A program made the position numbers and the translations under genes. Of a stretch of DNA of 64,000 bases, positions 25,526 through 36,721 are shown in pieces. The notes beneath the pieces were generated by a model. The model saw nothing but the letters and a program-made list of their open reading frames with translations, did not search any database and was not told where the DNA came from. How positions within the stretch are numbered: position 1 is the first letter of the stretch; every line of letters begins with the position of its first letter. The DNA is taken from assembly GCA_013397695.1 (NCBI GenBank), contig VYZI01000135.1, positions 365,397 to 429,396 on the forward strand. The letters run 5' to 3'. Source of the DNA: Centropus unirufus (Eukaryota; Chordata; Aves; Cuculiformes; Centropidae).

Positions 25526-27265
25526 ATCAGAAGAATTGTGATGAAACATATCATGAAGTTATTCATAACGTGAAATGTCAAAACCCCGTCTTGCATTTTT
25601 TTAGAGGCTGACTGTCCAATATGTGAAAGGACCAGGAGCAATCTGAGTCAAGACATTTCGGAAACTGAAATATCTAGATTTTCTCTTGATTGAGCATTTG
25701 AACTTACAGAATAGCAGAAACAGTCGGGATGAAGCTTTGAAAAGGGAAGACAGTGCTTCCCTGCATGCTTGCGTAATACTCAATACAGCCACAAAACAGA
25801 TGTCATATGTGAAGACCTCCAAAACATAATAATCAATTTGAGCAGGAATACCTGAGGAACTGCAGTACATCCTGTTCTAGCTAACCTAAACCAGGATAAT
25901 CTTTGACAAATGGAAAAGATGCAGAAGAGCAGTGATGCACTTTCACTCTTTTTTAAGAGTTTGCAAGGGATGACACCACAGCATAGGGTACAGCACAGTA
26001 AAGCAACACACCACTCAGATAGATTTCTCCTAAGAAGAATAGACACTGGACAGTGGCAATAATGCGTGTTGAATCTACAAAAGTATATCATAACAACAAA
26101 TTGAAATGCGCTTTACTGAACAGGCGACAAGCAGTTGCAGATTCCCTAGAAAAATAAATTGCAAGGGAATTCACAGCATTCCTTTGATGTGACTAGGACT
26201 TAATGTTGTCACTTAATAGCATGGTGGCTAATAACAAGCATTGGCACTCCCTGAAATCAAAGAGAGTTTTTACAGGAAGCCAATGTTTAGTGAAACTTGA
26301 CCAGGTGTTACTTACCGTAGTACCTCCTCCAAGGTGAAAAACAAACATAATTTTTAAATAATAACAATTATTATTATTTCATTGAGGTTTTGTGATCAGA
26401 AAGCAAGATGCAGATGGATGAGCGTGTAGTGACAGGATGCCCTCGGGAGTGCTTTCCGGAACTGCAGTAGAAAGGTTCAGAACAGGGTATCCCAAGCATG
26501 TCCAGATTCATATGACGTCTAGACAGAGAGTGAATGATTTCTGCAGAAAGCAAAGGCCGCTAGCACACGGAGGTAAAGGTTTAATGCTCCAGATTTCCGT
26601 TTTACACAAGTTGAGGAACCTGCAGGTCTAGAAATGTCAGGATATTGCTCCCAAAAATGGCACTTGGAAATAAATTTGCATGAGTATAAAGATGTTATTC
26701 AGGGGCTGCAAGATCCAAGGAAGGGCCAGTACTTGTCCCAGATGAATAGTAACACTGAGGAAGTTGTCAAAGTTTGGAACCTATGCGAAAAACACAAGCC
26801 AAGTGAAGCAAGAATGTCCATGTTGGCACAGGAGAAATTGTTCTCCTGGAGCAAAGTATGCACAGAATTGTTTAGAATGACTGGAAAACATTATGTACTT
26901 GTCCTAGACTATTATTCTCATGTCAGTAAGTAGCTTTACTAGAAGATACTAGAGCTAAACTGTGATTATGCTTGTCAAATGTGTTTACATTAGACATGGA
27001 ATACCTGGCATAGCAGCACTTGGCAATGGCGTGCAGCTCAGTAGGCATGAGGGCTGGCTGCTAGTAGTAAAATTGAGGTTTAGACTTGTAATCCCTTGTA
27101 TTTTATTTAGACCAGCTCGGTGGGCAGGTTAAAAACACTGTCGTGTAATAAATCTTCTCGTAAAAAGAGATTGTGAAGTCAGACTCCAATTCATAGTCGT
27201 GATAAACTGGTGGATTGCTCCACGAAAATTTTGCTGCGTGTAGCTCTAAGCAGAACCAGGGGTTT
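25526..27265 (+). mobile_element. decayed Ty3/gypsy retrotransposon, pol region (fossil A)
   Basis: Degraded pol landmarks occur in the canonical Ty3/gypsy order, across several frames. (1) A reverse-transcriptase tail-like peptide, KNCDETYHEVIHNV, begins at 25531. (2) A connector-like peptide, VKTFRKLKYLDF, begins at 25647 in a stretch open to about 25835. (3) The RNase H end appears as LQKY at 26075 and VADSLEK at 26134-26154, then a stop. (4) The integrase zinc-finger and core start lie in an open frame at 26634-26933, with WNLCEKHKPS, GKHYVLVLDYYS and a helix-like segment before them. (5) In shifted frames follow VALLEDTRA (26930), RHGIPG (26992), GNGVQL (27022) and GQVKNTV (27122). Several stops and at least four frame changes show a dead copy. 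LTRs were not identified and the edges are approximate. Confidence 0.8.
26634..26933 (+). pseudogene. gypsy integrase fragment (zinc finger and start of catalytic core)
   Basis: This is the best preserved piece of fossil A: 99 codons without a stop. Residues 37-60 cover the end of the HHCC zinc finger. The first cysteine of the expected CxxC is W48, while C51 is kept. The start of the catalytic core follows: E78 (codon at 26865) sits where the first catalytic aspartate belongs, in TELF. It is followed by GKHYVLVLDYYS at residues 84-95, a very characteristic gypsy integrase stretch. The frame then breaks, and the core continues in two other frames to about 27060, where the second catalytic aspartate position (27022-27024) reads glycine. 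These losses argue against an active or domesticated integrase. Confidence 0.8.
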
Positions 27266-28264
27266 GAAATAGCAGCAGTATCCTGGGGATCATTAGTCTC
27301 ATGACGTTGTCATCACACTGAAGGGAGATACTGTAAAGGAGAGTGACTTAACTATTTTTTTTTCCATAGAAGGTGTGATCTGGGTAATATTTCTGGAAGG
27401 TGAAAACTGAAAAGCATGAGCATATTGCGTTTTTGGACAAAGGCAGGCTGTATGGTACTTGCTGTTGTTAGGAAGGTGGTGGAGGACTTCATGTAGCAGT
27501 GAGAAGGCTGCACTTCTGAGCCTTCCTCCCTCCACAGAAGCTTTGTTGGAGGGTGTCCTCTTGTACCAGAGGAGAAAAGAGCCCCTAAAATAACACGTTG
27601 TGATGGTTCCTGTGTGTGCATCTCTAAGGTCTCCAGAGCCTTTTATATTCAAGTTATTGGCTTGAATTAGGTCTGTGCAAGTCACTGAAAGTCATTACCA
27701 GCCTAAGGTTGTTCTGTGTTCAATGTGAAATGAATTGGTTGTGCTTGACAGCCTGGATAGAGCTTAGATGCTTAGATGCAGAGCATATTGCCATCAGGTT
27801 TTTTTTCACAGCACCATAGATTCTCCTTCCCCCCCGACTCCAATTCCCCTCTTACTATCAAATATTCTATAAGACTCGCTGGGAGCTGGATTGTAGAAAC
27901 TATTTCCTGCACTGCCCGGGAGTCTTTAGTTAGGGATAAGCCTGTGAGATCTGATTAAAGTAGGTTGAGATGTTTTAAAGAGTGGTGGCAACCTGAAAAC
28001 ACAAAAAAACCTGAGGTTAAGGAATTTACACCAAAGGAAAAAGAGTGCAGTTTGAGTTAACATTATTTCAAGTCAGCTTCAGCTGGCCTCTTTTAAAGAA
28101 TATCTGAAATAAAAAATGATTAAAATTTCTACCTTCTAACTTGAATCCTAGGTGTTTCGTGATGTGAAGAGGTAACATGATTATCATCCATCATTAAATC
28201 CACTGAGTGTCAAACTTATCACCTTGACACTTTAATGATCCTTAAGATGTCCTTGTAAAAGCTG

Positions 28265-28278
28265 GGTACCATGGCAAC
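28265..28278 (+). promoter_or_regulatory. RFX X-box-like motif
   Basis: The bases ggtaccatggcaac resemble the palindromic X-box bound by RFX factors (GTTRCC, 0-3 spacer, GGYAAC). The right half-site is exact, the spacer is 'at', and the left half has four of six matches. It lies in a stretch rich in TAAT cores. A single motif match has weak predictive value. Confidence 0.25.
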
Positions 28279-28563
28279 CACTCAAACACAGGGCCTTGGC
28301 ACTGCTGAACTTCTCTTAATAAATCAGGCATAATTGGCATCTATGTATTATAATAAATTAAAAGTTATTCAACTGGAATGATTTTATATTGTACAATATT
28401 AAGTCATTAAGTTCGCTGTTCTGGTCTCTCCTTTGTGATATAATCCCTGTGTATGCTTTTTAACACAGAAAATCTTATCTCTACCTCTTCCAGGATATAG
28501 CTGAGGGGTTGGAAGGTGCAGCAAATTAGTGTATGGTCTGTCACCCCCAGCCATCTGGGTTCA

Positions 28564-28595
28564 GTTTCTGGTTAAAGTTTCTGGTTAAACCAGAA
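28564..28595. repeat. 13-bp perfect tandem duplication ending in a palindrome
   Basis: The unit gtttctggttaaa occurs twice in direct succession (28564-28576 and 28577-28589) without mismatch. The second copy joins accagaa to form a perfect inverted repeat: ttctggtt, one central base, aaccagaa (28579-28595). This is probably a small replication-slippage product. Confidence 0.85.
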
Positions 28596-31077
28596 CCCCA
28601 CACAATAATTTATTACCAAGGGCAGAAGTAATTAAATTAAGCAGATGGAAATTACCCATACATGTACTTAAGACGCTGCATGATACTTCCAAGGTGATCT
28701 GTCCTTCTCCTGCTTGTCCTCCTGCTTTGTCCCTCTGCTCAGCCTGTAGACCTGTAGACACAGCAGCTGGGGTGGATCGATTTCACAAGGGCTGGGGATT
28801 TTGCCTATGCAGCCCCCAGGCAGCAGGTGGGGAGGGCAAGAGGGGGTGTGCCACACTGATACTGCTGATGCAGTGCTGGTGGTGACCAGCTCTGCACCCA
28901 TTCCATCTCCAGCCTGCCTTGTCCACTCCAGGTCACCCATTGGAAAAGGTCTGGTAAGGATTTACAAACCTTTGAAGATAGAATCCTGTAGTCACTGGGG
29001 AGGAGAGAGCTATATACATGCAATATAGCCAAGAATTTCATATCAATTAAGTCCTCTATGGCAACGCCAGTTGCAGACAATAGGGTTTGAATTCATTGCC
29101 TTTGGGCTGCAAAAGGTCACCGTGCTATCTATGTAGCATTGTCTGGAAATAGTCTGCCTGAATGGAACATAAAATGTTGGGGGCAAAACTTGTAAAGCAT
29201 ATTAAAAATGCTCCCATGACAGAATGAATAAGGCTAATTTTGAATTTTCATCTTGTTATTTTCTTTAAAGGTCTTTTATTTTCTTTTATTGATTTTTCTC
29301 AAAAGTTCCTTCATGTCACTGAGTTATAAGATATTTTAAAAATATATTATTTTGCCAATAGGATGTCTGCAGAGGGTACTGTGGGAAATTTTCATTCATT
29401 TGCTTCAGGTTTAGATTTTTAAATGTCTAGATTTTAAAGGATAGATTTATTTGTATAATGAGACATGAGAAAGAAAAGGAGTTTTTGTTGTACTACAGCA
29501 TACTTGTTCGTTGTCCTCCAGTAGTGTTCTCATCAACAGCTGAAAGCATCACCTAACCTCTTCAAGTTGAGGAAGACAATATTGCCTCATGGCTGATAGT
29601 GGTAGCTGACTTTGCAGAGCTGTTGGCAAGAAGGAGAACTTTTCATAGACTCAGGCATGAGAAACCCAAGGGTAAACCAGACAGGTCTGGGCCCAGTACT
29701 CCATGCTTTGAAGCTACATTTCTGACACAGAAGGATGGAGCTAGCTATTCTGGTAGCTAGAATTTTCCTAAGGTGCTGCAACCTTCAGTTTTCCAGTCAA
29801 GAGACAATCGGCTCCCATTAGTTTCAAGGACTTGGGATTAAAGAAACCTGGTGGTACGCTACAGGAAACACTCAGGAGAGTGAATTCATCATAGAAATAT
29901 GAACTAAGAAGTCGGAATAAGATTTGTCAGGTTCTCGGTCAAGTCACGGTAAGCTTTGGCTGTACTGGAGTCTTTCTGAAAGCTCACATTACCCCGCATG
30001 ACTAGATTTTGTGTCTCTATGTCCAGATTTGTTTGAAATGTTCAATTTTTACTTGATGCCGCAGTGATGGCTTTCTGACCTTCCTCTCATTTGATACTAA
30101 AAATCAATAAAGAAAAAGTAAATGGTCCTTCGGAAGTGGTTGTTAGTCCATTTGCTAGCAAGCAGTTTATGCATGAATGCCTTTTTTGTGGGCACATAGT
30201 CTCTTTGTATCCTTTAACAGTTGTGGCACAGTAGACAATAACATATTTCTGGGCAGGATAGGTCTGCATTAAGCATGCTAAGAAGTTCTCAAAACAGCAG
30301 ACTATTTGTGCATGTACTTAATTTGAAGCCTGTTTCAATATTTCACTGATAGAAAAATCCTCCAAATACTTACGCAGATGTTTATCTGGGCTGCTGAGCC
30401 ATTTAAGACTGGTCACCTAGACAGTGATGTTAAGTCAAAATATAAACATCTGCCTATGTGTCATTTTGATTTTAACTACAATCCTGTGTGCCCTTCCTGT
30501 CCAATTGTTTCTTAAGCTCTCCAATTTTGTTTTGTATTCAGGTATCAGCTCTCAAGGACAAAGAGAGGGCCTGAGCTTTTGGTGACAAACAGTTTTAGCA
30601 CACTGGAAGATGCTCCAAAGAGTGTGAATCATTAAAGCAATGTTAATAATCCCCTTCTTTCACCTTTATTGTGCAGTTATATCACAGCACCTTCAATAGT
30701 TGAATGATATAAAATAAAAACATATCCTTGATTGCAATGACATTATCAATGATTTTTGCATTGGAATTTTTTGCATTAAAAGTTTATTGTTGAACTATGT
30801 TATTTTATTAATAGTTTTACTTTTTAAAACTTCTAAATCAGTGCTTAACCAAGGTCTACAGTGGTTTGAATTTCACTACTGAAATTAGTATGTTTTACAG
30901 TTAAAGTCAAGTTTCATTTTTTCAAGTCCTCAAAAAGCTGATTTTTCTTCCCACATTCAAAACCCACAGCATCTCAAATATAATATTTACATTAAACCCT
31001 TTCCCAAGTCTTATATAAGTGCCTTTTAACAGGATTTTGAGTACTGATACATAAAGACTAAATACACTGTGCTAAAT

Positions 31078-31147
31078 AAAGTCAGGGATGTTGGAACAAG
31101 ATAATCTTTAAGGTCCTTTCCAACCCAAACCATTCTATGATTCAATG
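31078..31147 (+). mobile_element. CR1 LINE 3' end fragment
   Basis: The segment reads gataatctttaaggtccttt, then ccaacccaaaccattctatg, then attcaatg. This is a standard CR1 3' terminus on the + strand. About 70 bp remain, so this is a severely 5'-truncated copy. Confidence 0.92.
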
Positions 31148-31966
31148 CCTCTGTGACTGTTGTAGCGTGGTGAAAGAGAAAGACACAAATAGAATACAGG
31201 TCTGTACAACATAGAGAACTTTAAGTGATGGTGTGGGACTGGAATAAGGGTTGACTATAGAGTTATTGCTGTTGGACCCCTTGTTTCTGCAAAGAAGCTT
31301 CTTGTTCTTTTGGGTATATAAATGTATTTGTTATGACATCTGAGCTACCTTAGCTGGATTCAAGCTATTTCTGCTATTGTAGGAAAAGGTTCCAAATAGC
31401 ACATTTTTTAATGTTCTTTTTCTCTAAAGAGGAGTTCCTGATTTAGCTGTGCCAGGAATTCTTATGTTCAGCAATTACCTATGTTATATACATTAAAATG
31501 CTCATTTGGATCTAATGTGTCTAATGGAAAAATGATTATCGGGTTGCTATGTGAGACAATTTGTAAAAAGCTAGTACTTCCCCACCATATTCACTACTTC
31601 AGAGCCCTAGCCAAGACACTGTAGTACCTGGTAGATACTTTCCTCCAGTCTAGCTACTTGTGGCTGTTTTGAGGGTGCCTGTTTGGTTCTCTAGAAATAG
31701 GGATTTTATTAAAGAGAAATAAGAATGAGGGAAAACCTTAAAAATATGGACTAGACACACCCCATGTGTGATGTCAGTCATGCTGATGCTGAATGATCCA
31801 GCCTGCCTGCTCATCAGTGGGGGTTGCATTCTGACACTAATGATTTAAGTGTCTGTTATTAGAAACTTCATTTGTTACATAAAAATCAAAGAAAGGAAAG
31901 TAGCATGTGATGTGTTGCAGCCCTTCACTCTTGAGCTCTTGTCTATACCAGTGTTTCTGTCCATTA

Positions 31967-32004
31967 TTTCCTTTGCAACCAACCGTTTCCTTTGCAACCA
32001 ATCC
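31967..32004 (+). repeat. 19-bp tandem duplication with a third partial copy
   Basis: The unit tttcctttgcaaccaaccg (31967-31985) is followed by tttcctttgcaaccaatcc (31986-32004), with two mismatches near the end. A third partial match (ttctttgcaac) follows at about 32011-32021. This is a small local duplication with no apparent role. Confidence 0.85.
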
Positions 32005-35000
32005 TCCTTTTTCTTTGCAACAAAAATAGGAAATCTGATGTCTGATCAAGGCAGATCTGACAGGCTCTGCGTTCGCCCATGCTTTTATTCCACGTGCATC
32101 AGCAGGTGTCCAGTACTCACTTCTTGGTACTTCTATATTAAGGTTCCCCTACTGCCCTCCTTGGAGCTAAAAAGTGCTCATTCTTCAGTTCAAGTTTTAT
32201 GCCTGTGTGGGAGAGTAGAAGGGTGAATGGTGACTGCAGCCGGTACGGACCTGTGTGCCACAGCTTTGATCTGGTTACTTCCCAGTTCCATCTCCCAGCA
32301 CCAGCTGCAGCCTCCCAGTGTGAGAGAAGCCTCGTGCAACCTGTGTGGAAGGAGCTTGTTCTGTGCCTCAACTCAGTTCAGTCTCTTCCGCCCAAGTGAA
32401 GGTCTTGAGGTATCAAAAGAATATGCCTGTTTTCCCCAAATCTATGAAATTTGATTGCCTTCACATCTGGGTAAGGCATTAAGGGAATTTTAAGGCAGCA
32501 GAAATGCCTGTCAGGTAGTGCTGTGCAGAAAACAACATTATTTTTGTAATTGTGTGTTTGTTTTCTCCTTCCATTACATTATCTGACTTGTAAGTTGTCA
32601 ACATCTCTCTTTTACAGTGCGTGGGTAACAGCGTGAGTGCTACAAGGATGGCTGTGAATAATTTCATTCTCTAATCATGTAGTGATGCGTGTGGACTGTG
32701 TCTTTGATATTTGTGATTTCTGTGTTGTGCGCTTTTTACTGAAGGACATGTCCTCTCCTCAGGACAGGACAGTGACTTCTCTGACCTCCAGACTCTGAAG
32801 ACTCACCCTGCAATCCTCGAGGACAACGTCTCTCATGCTTTCTTCCTCTTTCCCATAATTTAAAATCAACTTTTAAGGAAAGAATAGATTTATTTTGGTT
32901 TTCTGCATAGGAATACCACATGCATAAGTTAGCTTGGAACATGTTAAAATTGTTCAGTGCTGGTCTATCCCTAAAAAAATATGCAGAAGCTTGAATCTCG
33001 AGAAGAATAACAAAAGAGAAATCAGATATTCTGGGTTAAAAATACTTCTAAATCAAGCTTTTGTGGTTGCTCTTTAGAGCATATTTGTTCCTCACCACTG
33101 ATCTGGATTTGTTGCGTTTTTTTTAAATTAGTAATTGTTGAAAAATGGTGAAAAGGTGTCTTTCTGCTTTTACCGTAAGACCAGTTACAGATATTTAGAA
33201 TATTCCCATCACCTCATCATGCTGCAATGCCATAGTTGCTTTTATAATAAAAGAGTTATGTATCTCTGTATATGAAAAATGCATTCTAGAACTACTCTGA
33301 ACTAGTTTTTAATGTACTGTGACCTTGAATTGCCCCAGGATATTAATGCTAAATGATTACTTCTGAATGCTTTTTGAATAGCTGCACAGAGCAATTAAAT
33401 GCACCATACATCACACATGACATAGTTAAACGCCTCTTCTGGTCAAGGAACCCAAACAGTTCTTTCAAATGACAATAATTCCAAATTACTAAAGATGAAG
33501 AAAAAAAGTCATCACTTGTTAGTATTAAGATAAACATAACCTGGAAGAGATTATAACCTTTGCCTCAGATGGAACAAAATAAAAATATCTTCTGTTATCT
33601 ACAAGGAAGATCACTACAAAACCAATGTCCCATCACACTACATTTTCCCTCTAGACAAAGGGAGCAATAGCAATAAATCCTTACTTTCTGGCAAGTTGCC
33701 TATTACTTTTCCTGTAAAATAAAAGAATAAAGAATATGGATCTTAAAATGGATGTAAAATGTGGACACTGCTATTATGTACATTATATTGCACAGCAGTT
33801 GATTTTGGAATGTGGAACAACATAAATCTGATCTCTGCAAAACCTTCTTGTAAAATTAGCGCAGTTCAGAAGTGATCACAGGGGCCAAGTTCTCTGGTAA
33901 CAAAAAGAAAAAGGGCCTTTTTTGGGGGGCTAGTCATTCAAATCTGAGCCAGTTTGTTCTCCTTAAAGTGTGACTACTGGAATTATGCACTGTTTCAGAT
34001 GCAGTAGCAATTTTGGCCTAGATCATTGCAGATATATCACCCCTTTTGCTGTTCAATGGGTGCTGATGTTGAGATTGATTGTCATGGTGTGTTCCCAATA
34101 AATATCATCACAATCACTTACATTACACATCAGACACTGGTGACAAGTGCCTGATAAAATCAACTTTCAGGCTGTTTCCCAGTCCATTGCTGCAGACCAT
34201 CTCTTCTCCTCCAGCTTGGCTCCTGGCAGCAATTCCCACCCTGTGCTGAAGCTGCAGCAACTCTGTCCCTGTTACCCTTCCTAGCCCTCCTCAGGCTCTT
34301 CTGGGGCTGAGACATCATCATGTGTCAGGCAAACTGTCTAAGCTACAAAAGTGATAATAGCAAATACATATTGACCTTGGAAATAACTCCTGAGTTAACT
34401 CCAAGGAACTGAGCAAGGTCCTGGAAAAAAAATAATATAAGGTGTGTGTAAGGCGTGATTCCTATGAGATTTCCAGTTTTTGCTGACATTCTTGTTCAGG
34501 TTTTGTAGTGGATGTATGTGTGGTGATGTCCACTGGGTGAAAAGGGTTAAAGAAGTGGGGTGGTGAAGCCCTGGCAAACAGGGCAAACCTTGGAACCTGG
34601 CTCGTTATCCATGTGCTATGGAGCCCCAGGGCAGTGCTGGGGGAAGGTGGGCTGTGGCAGGCAGAAGAGATGATTGCTAGAGGCAGCAGTTCATTAAGGC
34701 AGCCCTGCAGCAGGAGAGAAGCCCGGAAAGAATATGTCAAATAGAGTCCATTTCTCTCCACGTGTGCTTTAACTTCCAATACACTGAGAAGAAATAATAC
34801 AACAACTTCCAGCAGCGTGCACTGGGGGAGAATAGGGAGTGAGAACCACTGTTTGTAGAGGAATTGGTTATTCAGCTCTAAGATAGTTTTCACTGCATGT
34901 TTTCAGTGTGAAGAAGCACACTGTTGTATGACTGGATTAGAGTGTGAAGACAAGCTGTATGTGCTTTACAAAAGGAGCAAAAAGATTTTGTGGTGAAGCA

Positions 35001-36651
35001 GATTTGATGCTCCAGCTACTCAATTTGGCTGCTATGCAATCAAATCTGCTTTATGGTTGCCCCATGTCAGCCAGAGAGTACGTAGGAATAAACATCTTTG
35101 AAAAGTTAGAGCATGAGTTAGACTAGCCCAAGGCAAGCAGAACATGCATGACTGGCACTTGCATGGCAGGTTATACAAGCTGACACTGACCTTGCCAACA
35201 TTACATGAAAATATTTTTACTAGAACAAACTGACCTTGAATTTCACAGCGCTATTAGGTTCCAGCAGGCTTCTCTGCAAGCTCTTCTTCTCTACAGAGCA
35301 CAGTCCTGCTCTGTTTATCGTGGGGTTTGGAATGTTTGATATAGTCATCGCAGTTACCCCTCCCTGTTGTGTCTCTAGTCTTTGACTTTCTCTTGGCCTC
35401 ATATAGTATATCTCAAATTATGTAGATCAGTTATCATTTCATTGACTTTATGGCATTTGTTATATTGTGGCCTGTCTTTGCATGTATACGTGGGTAAGAA
35501 AGTGTAGTAGGGAACATTTCTTGCTTACTGGCCTGGGGAAGAGTCAGTGATCACCACAGGCTATAAATGCAGAATACTTGGTGAGAAAATTTTCCAAATT
35601 CAGGGAGGAGGAGTAGGTGGGATTGATGACCATCTTCCTCTGCTCCACTAGAAGGGGATAAGCTGTGCTGCCTGGCTGGTGCCTGCCCCTGTCAGCCCCA
35701 GTCTCCTGAAGAACCTCCTTTGCAGAGACTCCTGTGGGATTGCTTTTACCTTCAACTTCCTTTGCTGAGACTTGGGTTTACTAAAACAGGGCCATATTTC
35801 ATTGTTTTATCTTAGCTTCTACACACTCCAGTTTGAAGTTAAACCTTTTGCTTTGTTAATCTGAAAAAAACCCTACCCCAAAACCCAACGCCAAGCATAT
35901 TTCTAATATTACTTAAATTATGATGATTTCAATGAAAAAGATGTAATTAAGTTATTTTTTAAAAGCTTCATGAAACACAATTCTGTAAAGGAGCCACAGG
36001 GAAAATGAGTAAACAAAAGATAGACATTATTAGAATTTGGCTTTATGGGATAGAGTCTGACGGCGGGTTACCTTTGTCAACCTTTAACAGGAGTAATAGC
36101 TTTTGAGGGGGCAGATCTCTCTTTTCTGAGGGATTTTAGAGGCTTCTGGGGTGATGAACTCCAGGGACTATGGAAAGGGTTGGTGCACTTTGCCTCTTTT
36201 TAAAGAAATAAGTAAATTAATGTCTCTTTCCTTCTCACATTTGTATTCACTCTATGCCATTTTCTATGAAGGCTTTGTGGTCTAAACCATGGAGAACACA
36301 ACAGGAATCTGCATTGCCAACTGGGAGCCTCTTTCCTGCAATTTATATGGCAGAACTGACAGATTCAGTCTACTCATCTCTCTTCATTATATATCCCATA
36401 ACTGTTTGTAGAATAATTAGGTAACGGGACTAATTCTCTTTTCAGTTACTCTAATATCATTATGTGTGATACCTGATGAGATCAATGAAATCAAATAAAC
36501 TCAAAGAAACTGCTGAGGTCAGAATCACAAGGCAGTACTCGAAAACAGATAAATAGTCTTTCATCCAGCATTTAGTGTCTTGTGTTGGTTTTCTATTCCC
36601 TATGCATTCCTGGCGACCTCATGTCTTTTCTCTAGCTCTGTGCAGCACTGC

Positions 36652-36721
36652 TCAATGTCATTATCTCAGTTGTGTCACTGTCCAATGACATTATCACATT
36701 GTTCAATGCCAGTATCCCAGA
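36652..36721 (+). repeat. degenerate short tandem repeat built on tcaatg...ttatc
   Basis: Three imperfect copies of a caatg-n-cattatc-type unit occur in a row (caatgtcattatctcag, then caatgacattatcacattg, then caatgccagtatcccag), with variable spacing. This gives a serine/cysteine-rich pattern in the overlapping open frame (36580-36945), which I regard as incidental. Confidence 0.5.

Larger units (their letters stand above)
27266..31077. other. non-coding DNA, mostly unique
   Basis: No exon was recognised. It contains an X-box-like motif (28265-28278) inside an AT-rich stretch with many TAAT/ATTA homeodomain-type cores (28040-28420), and a 13-bp tandem duplication with a palindrome (28564-28595). 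A GC-richer patch lies at 28690-28960, open in several frames but without recognisable protein. Confidence 0.55.

Noticed and set aside
29060..29150. gtttgaattcattgcctttg segment as a MIR or tRNA-derived tail
   Set aside because: Single weak match to a generic tRNA-like B-box region with no second block and no cloverleaf pairing.
34462..34893. 143-codon minus-strand open frame with a hydrophobic start
   Set aside because: The hydrophobic patch could suggest a signal peptide, but the rest has no domain pattern and no gene signals surround it.
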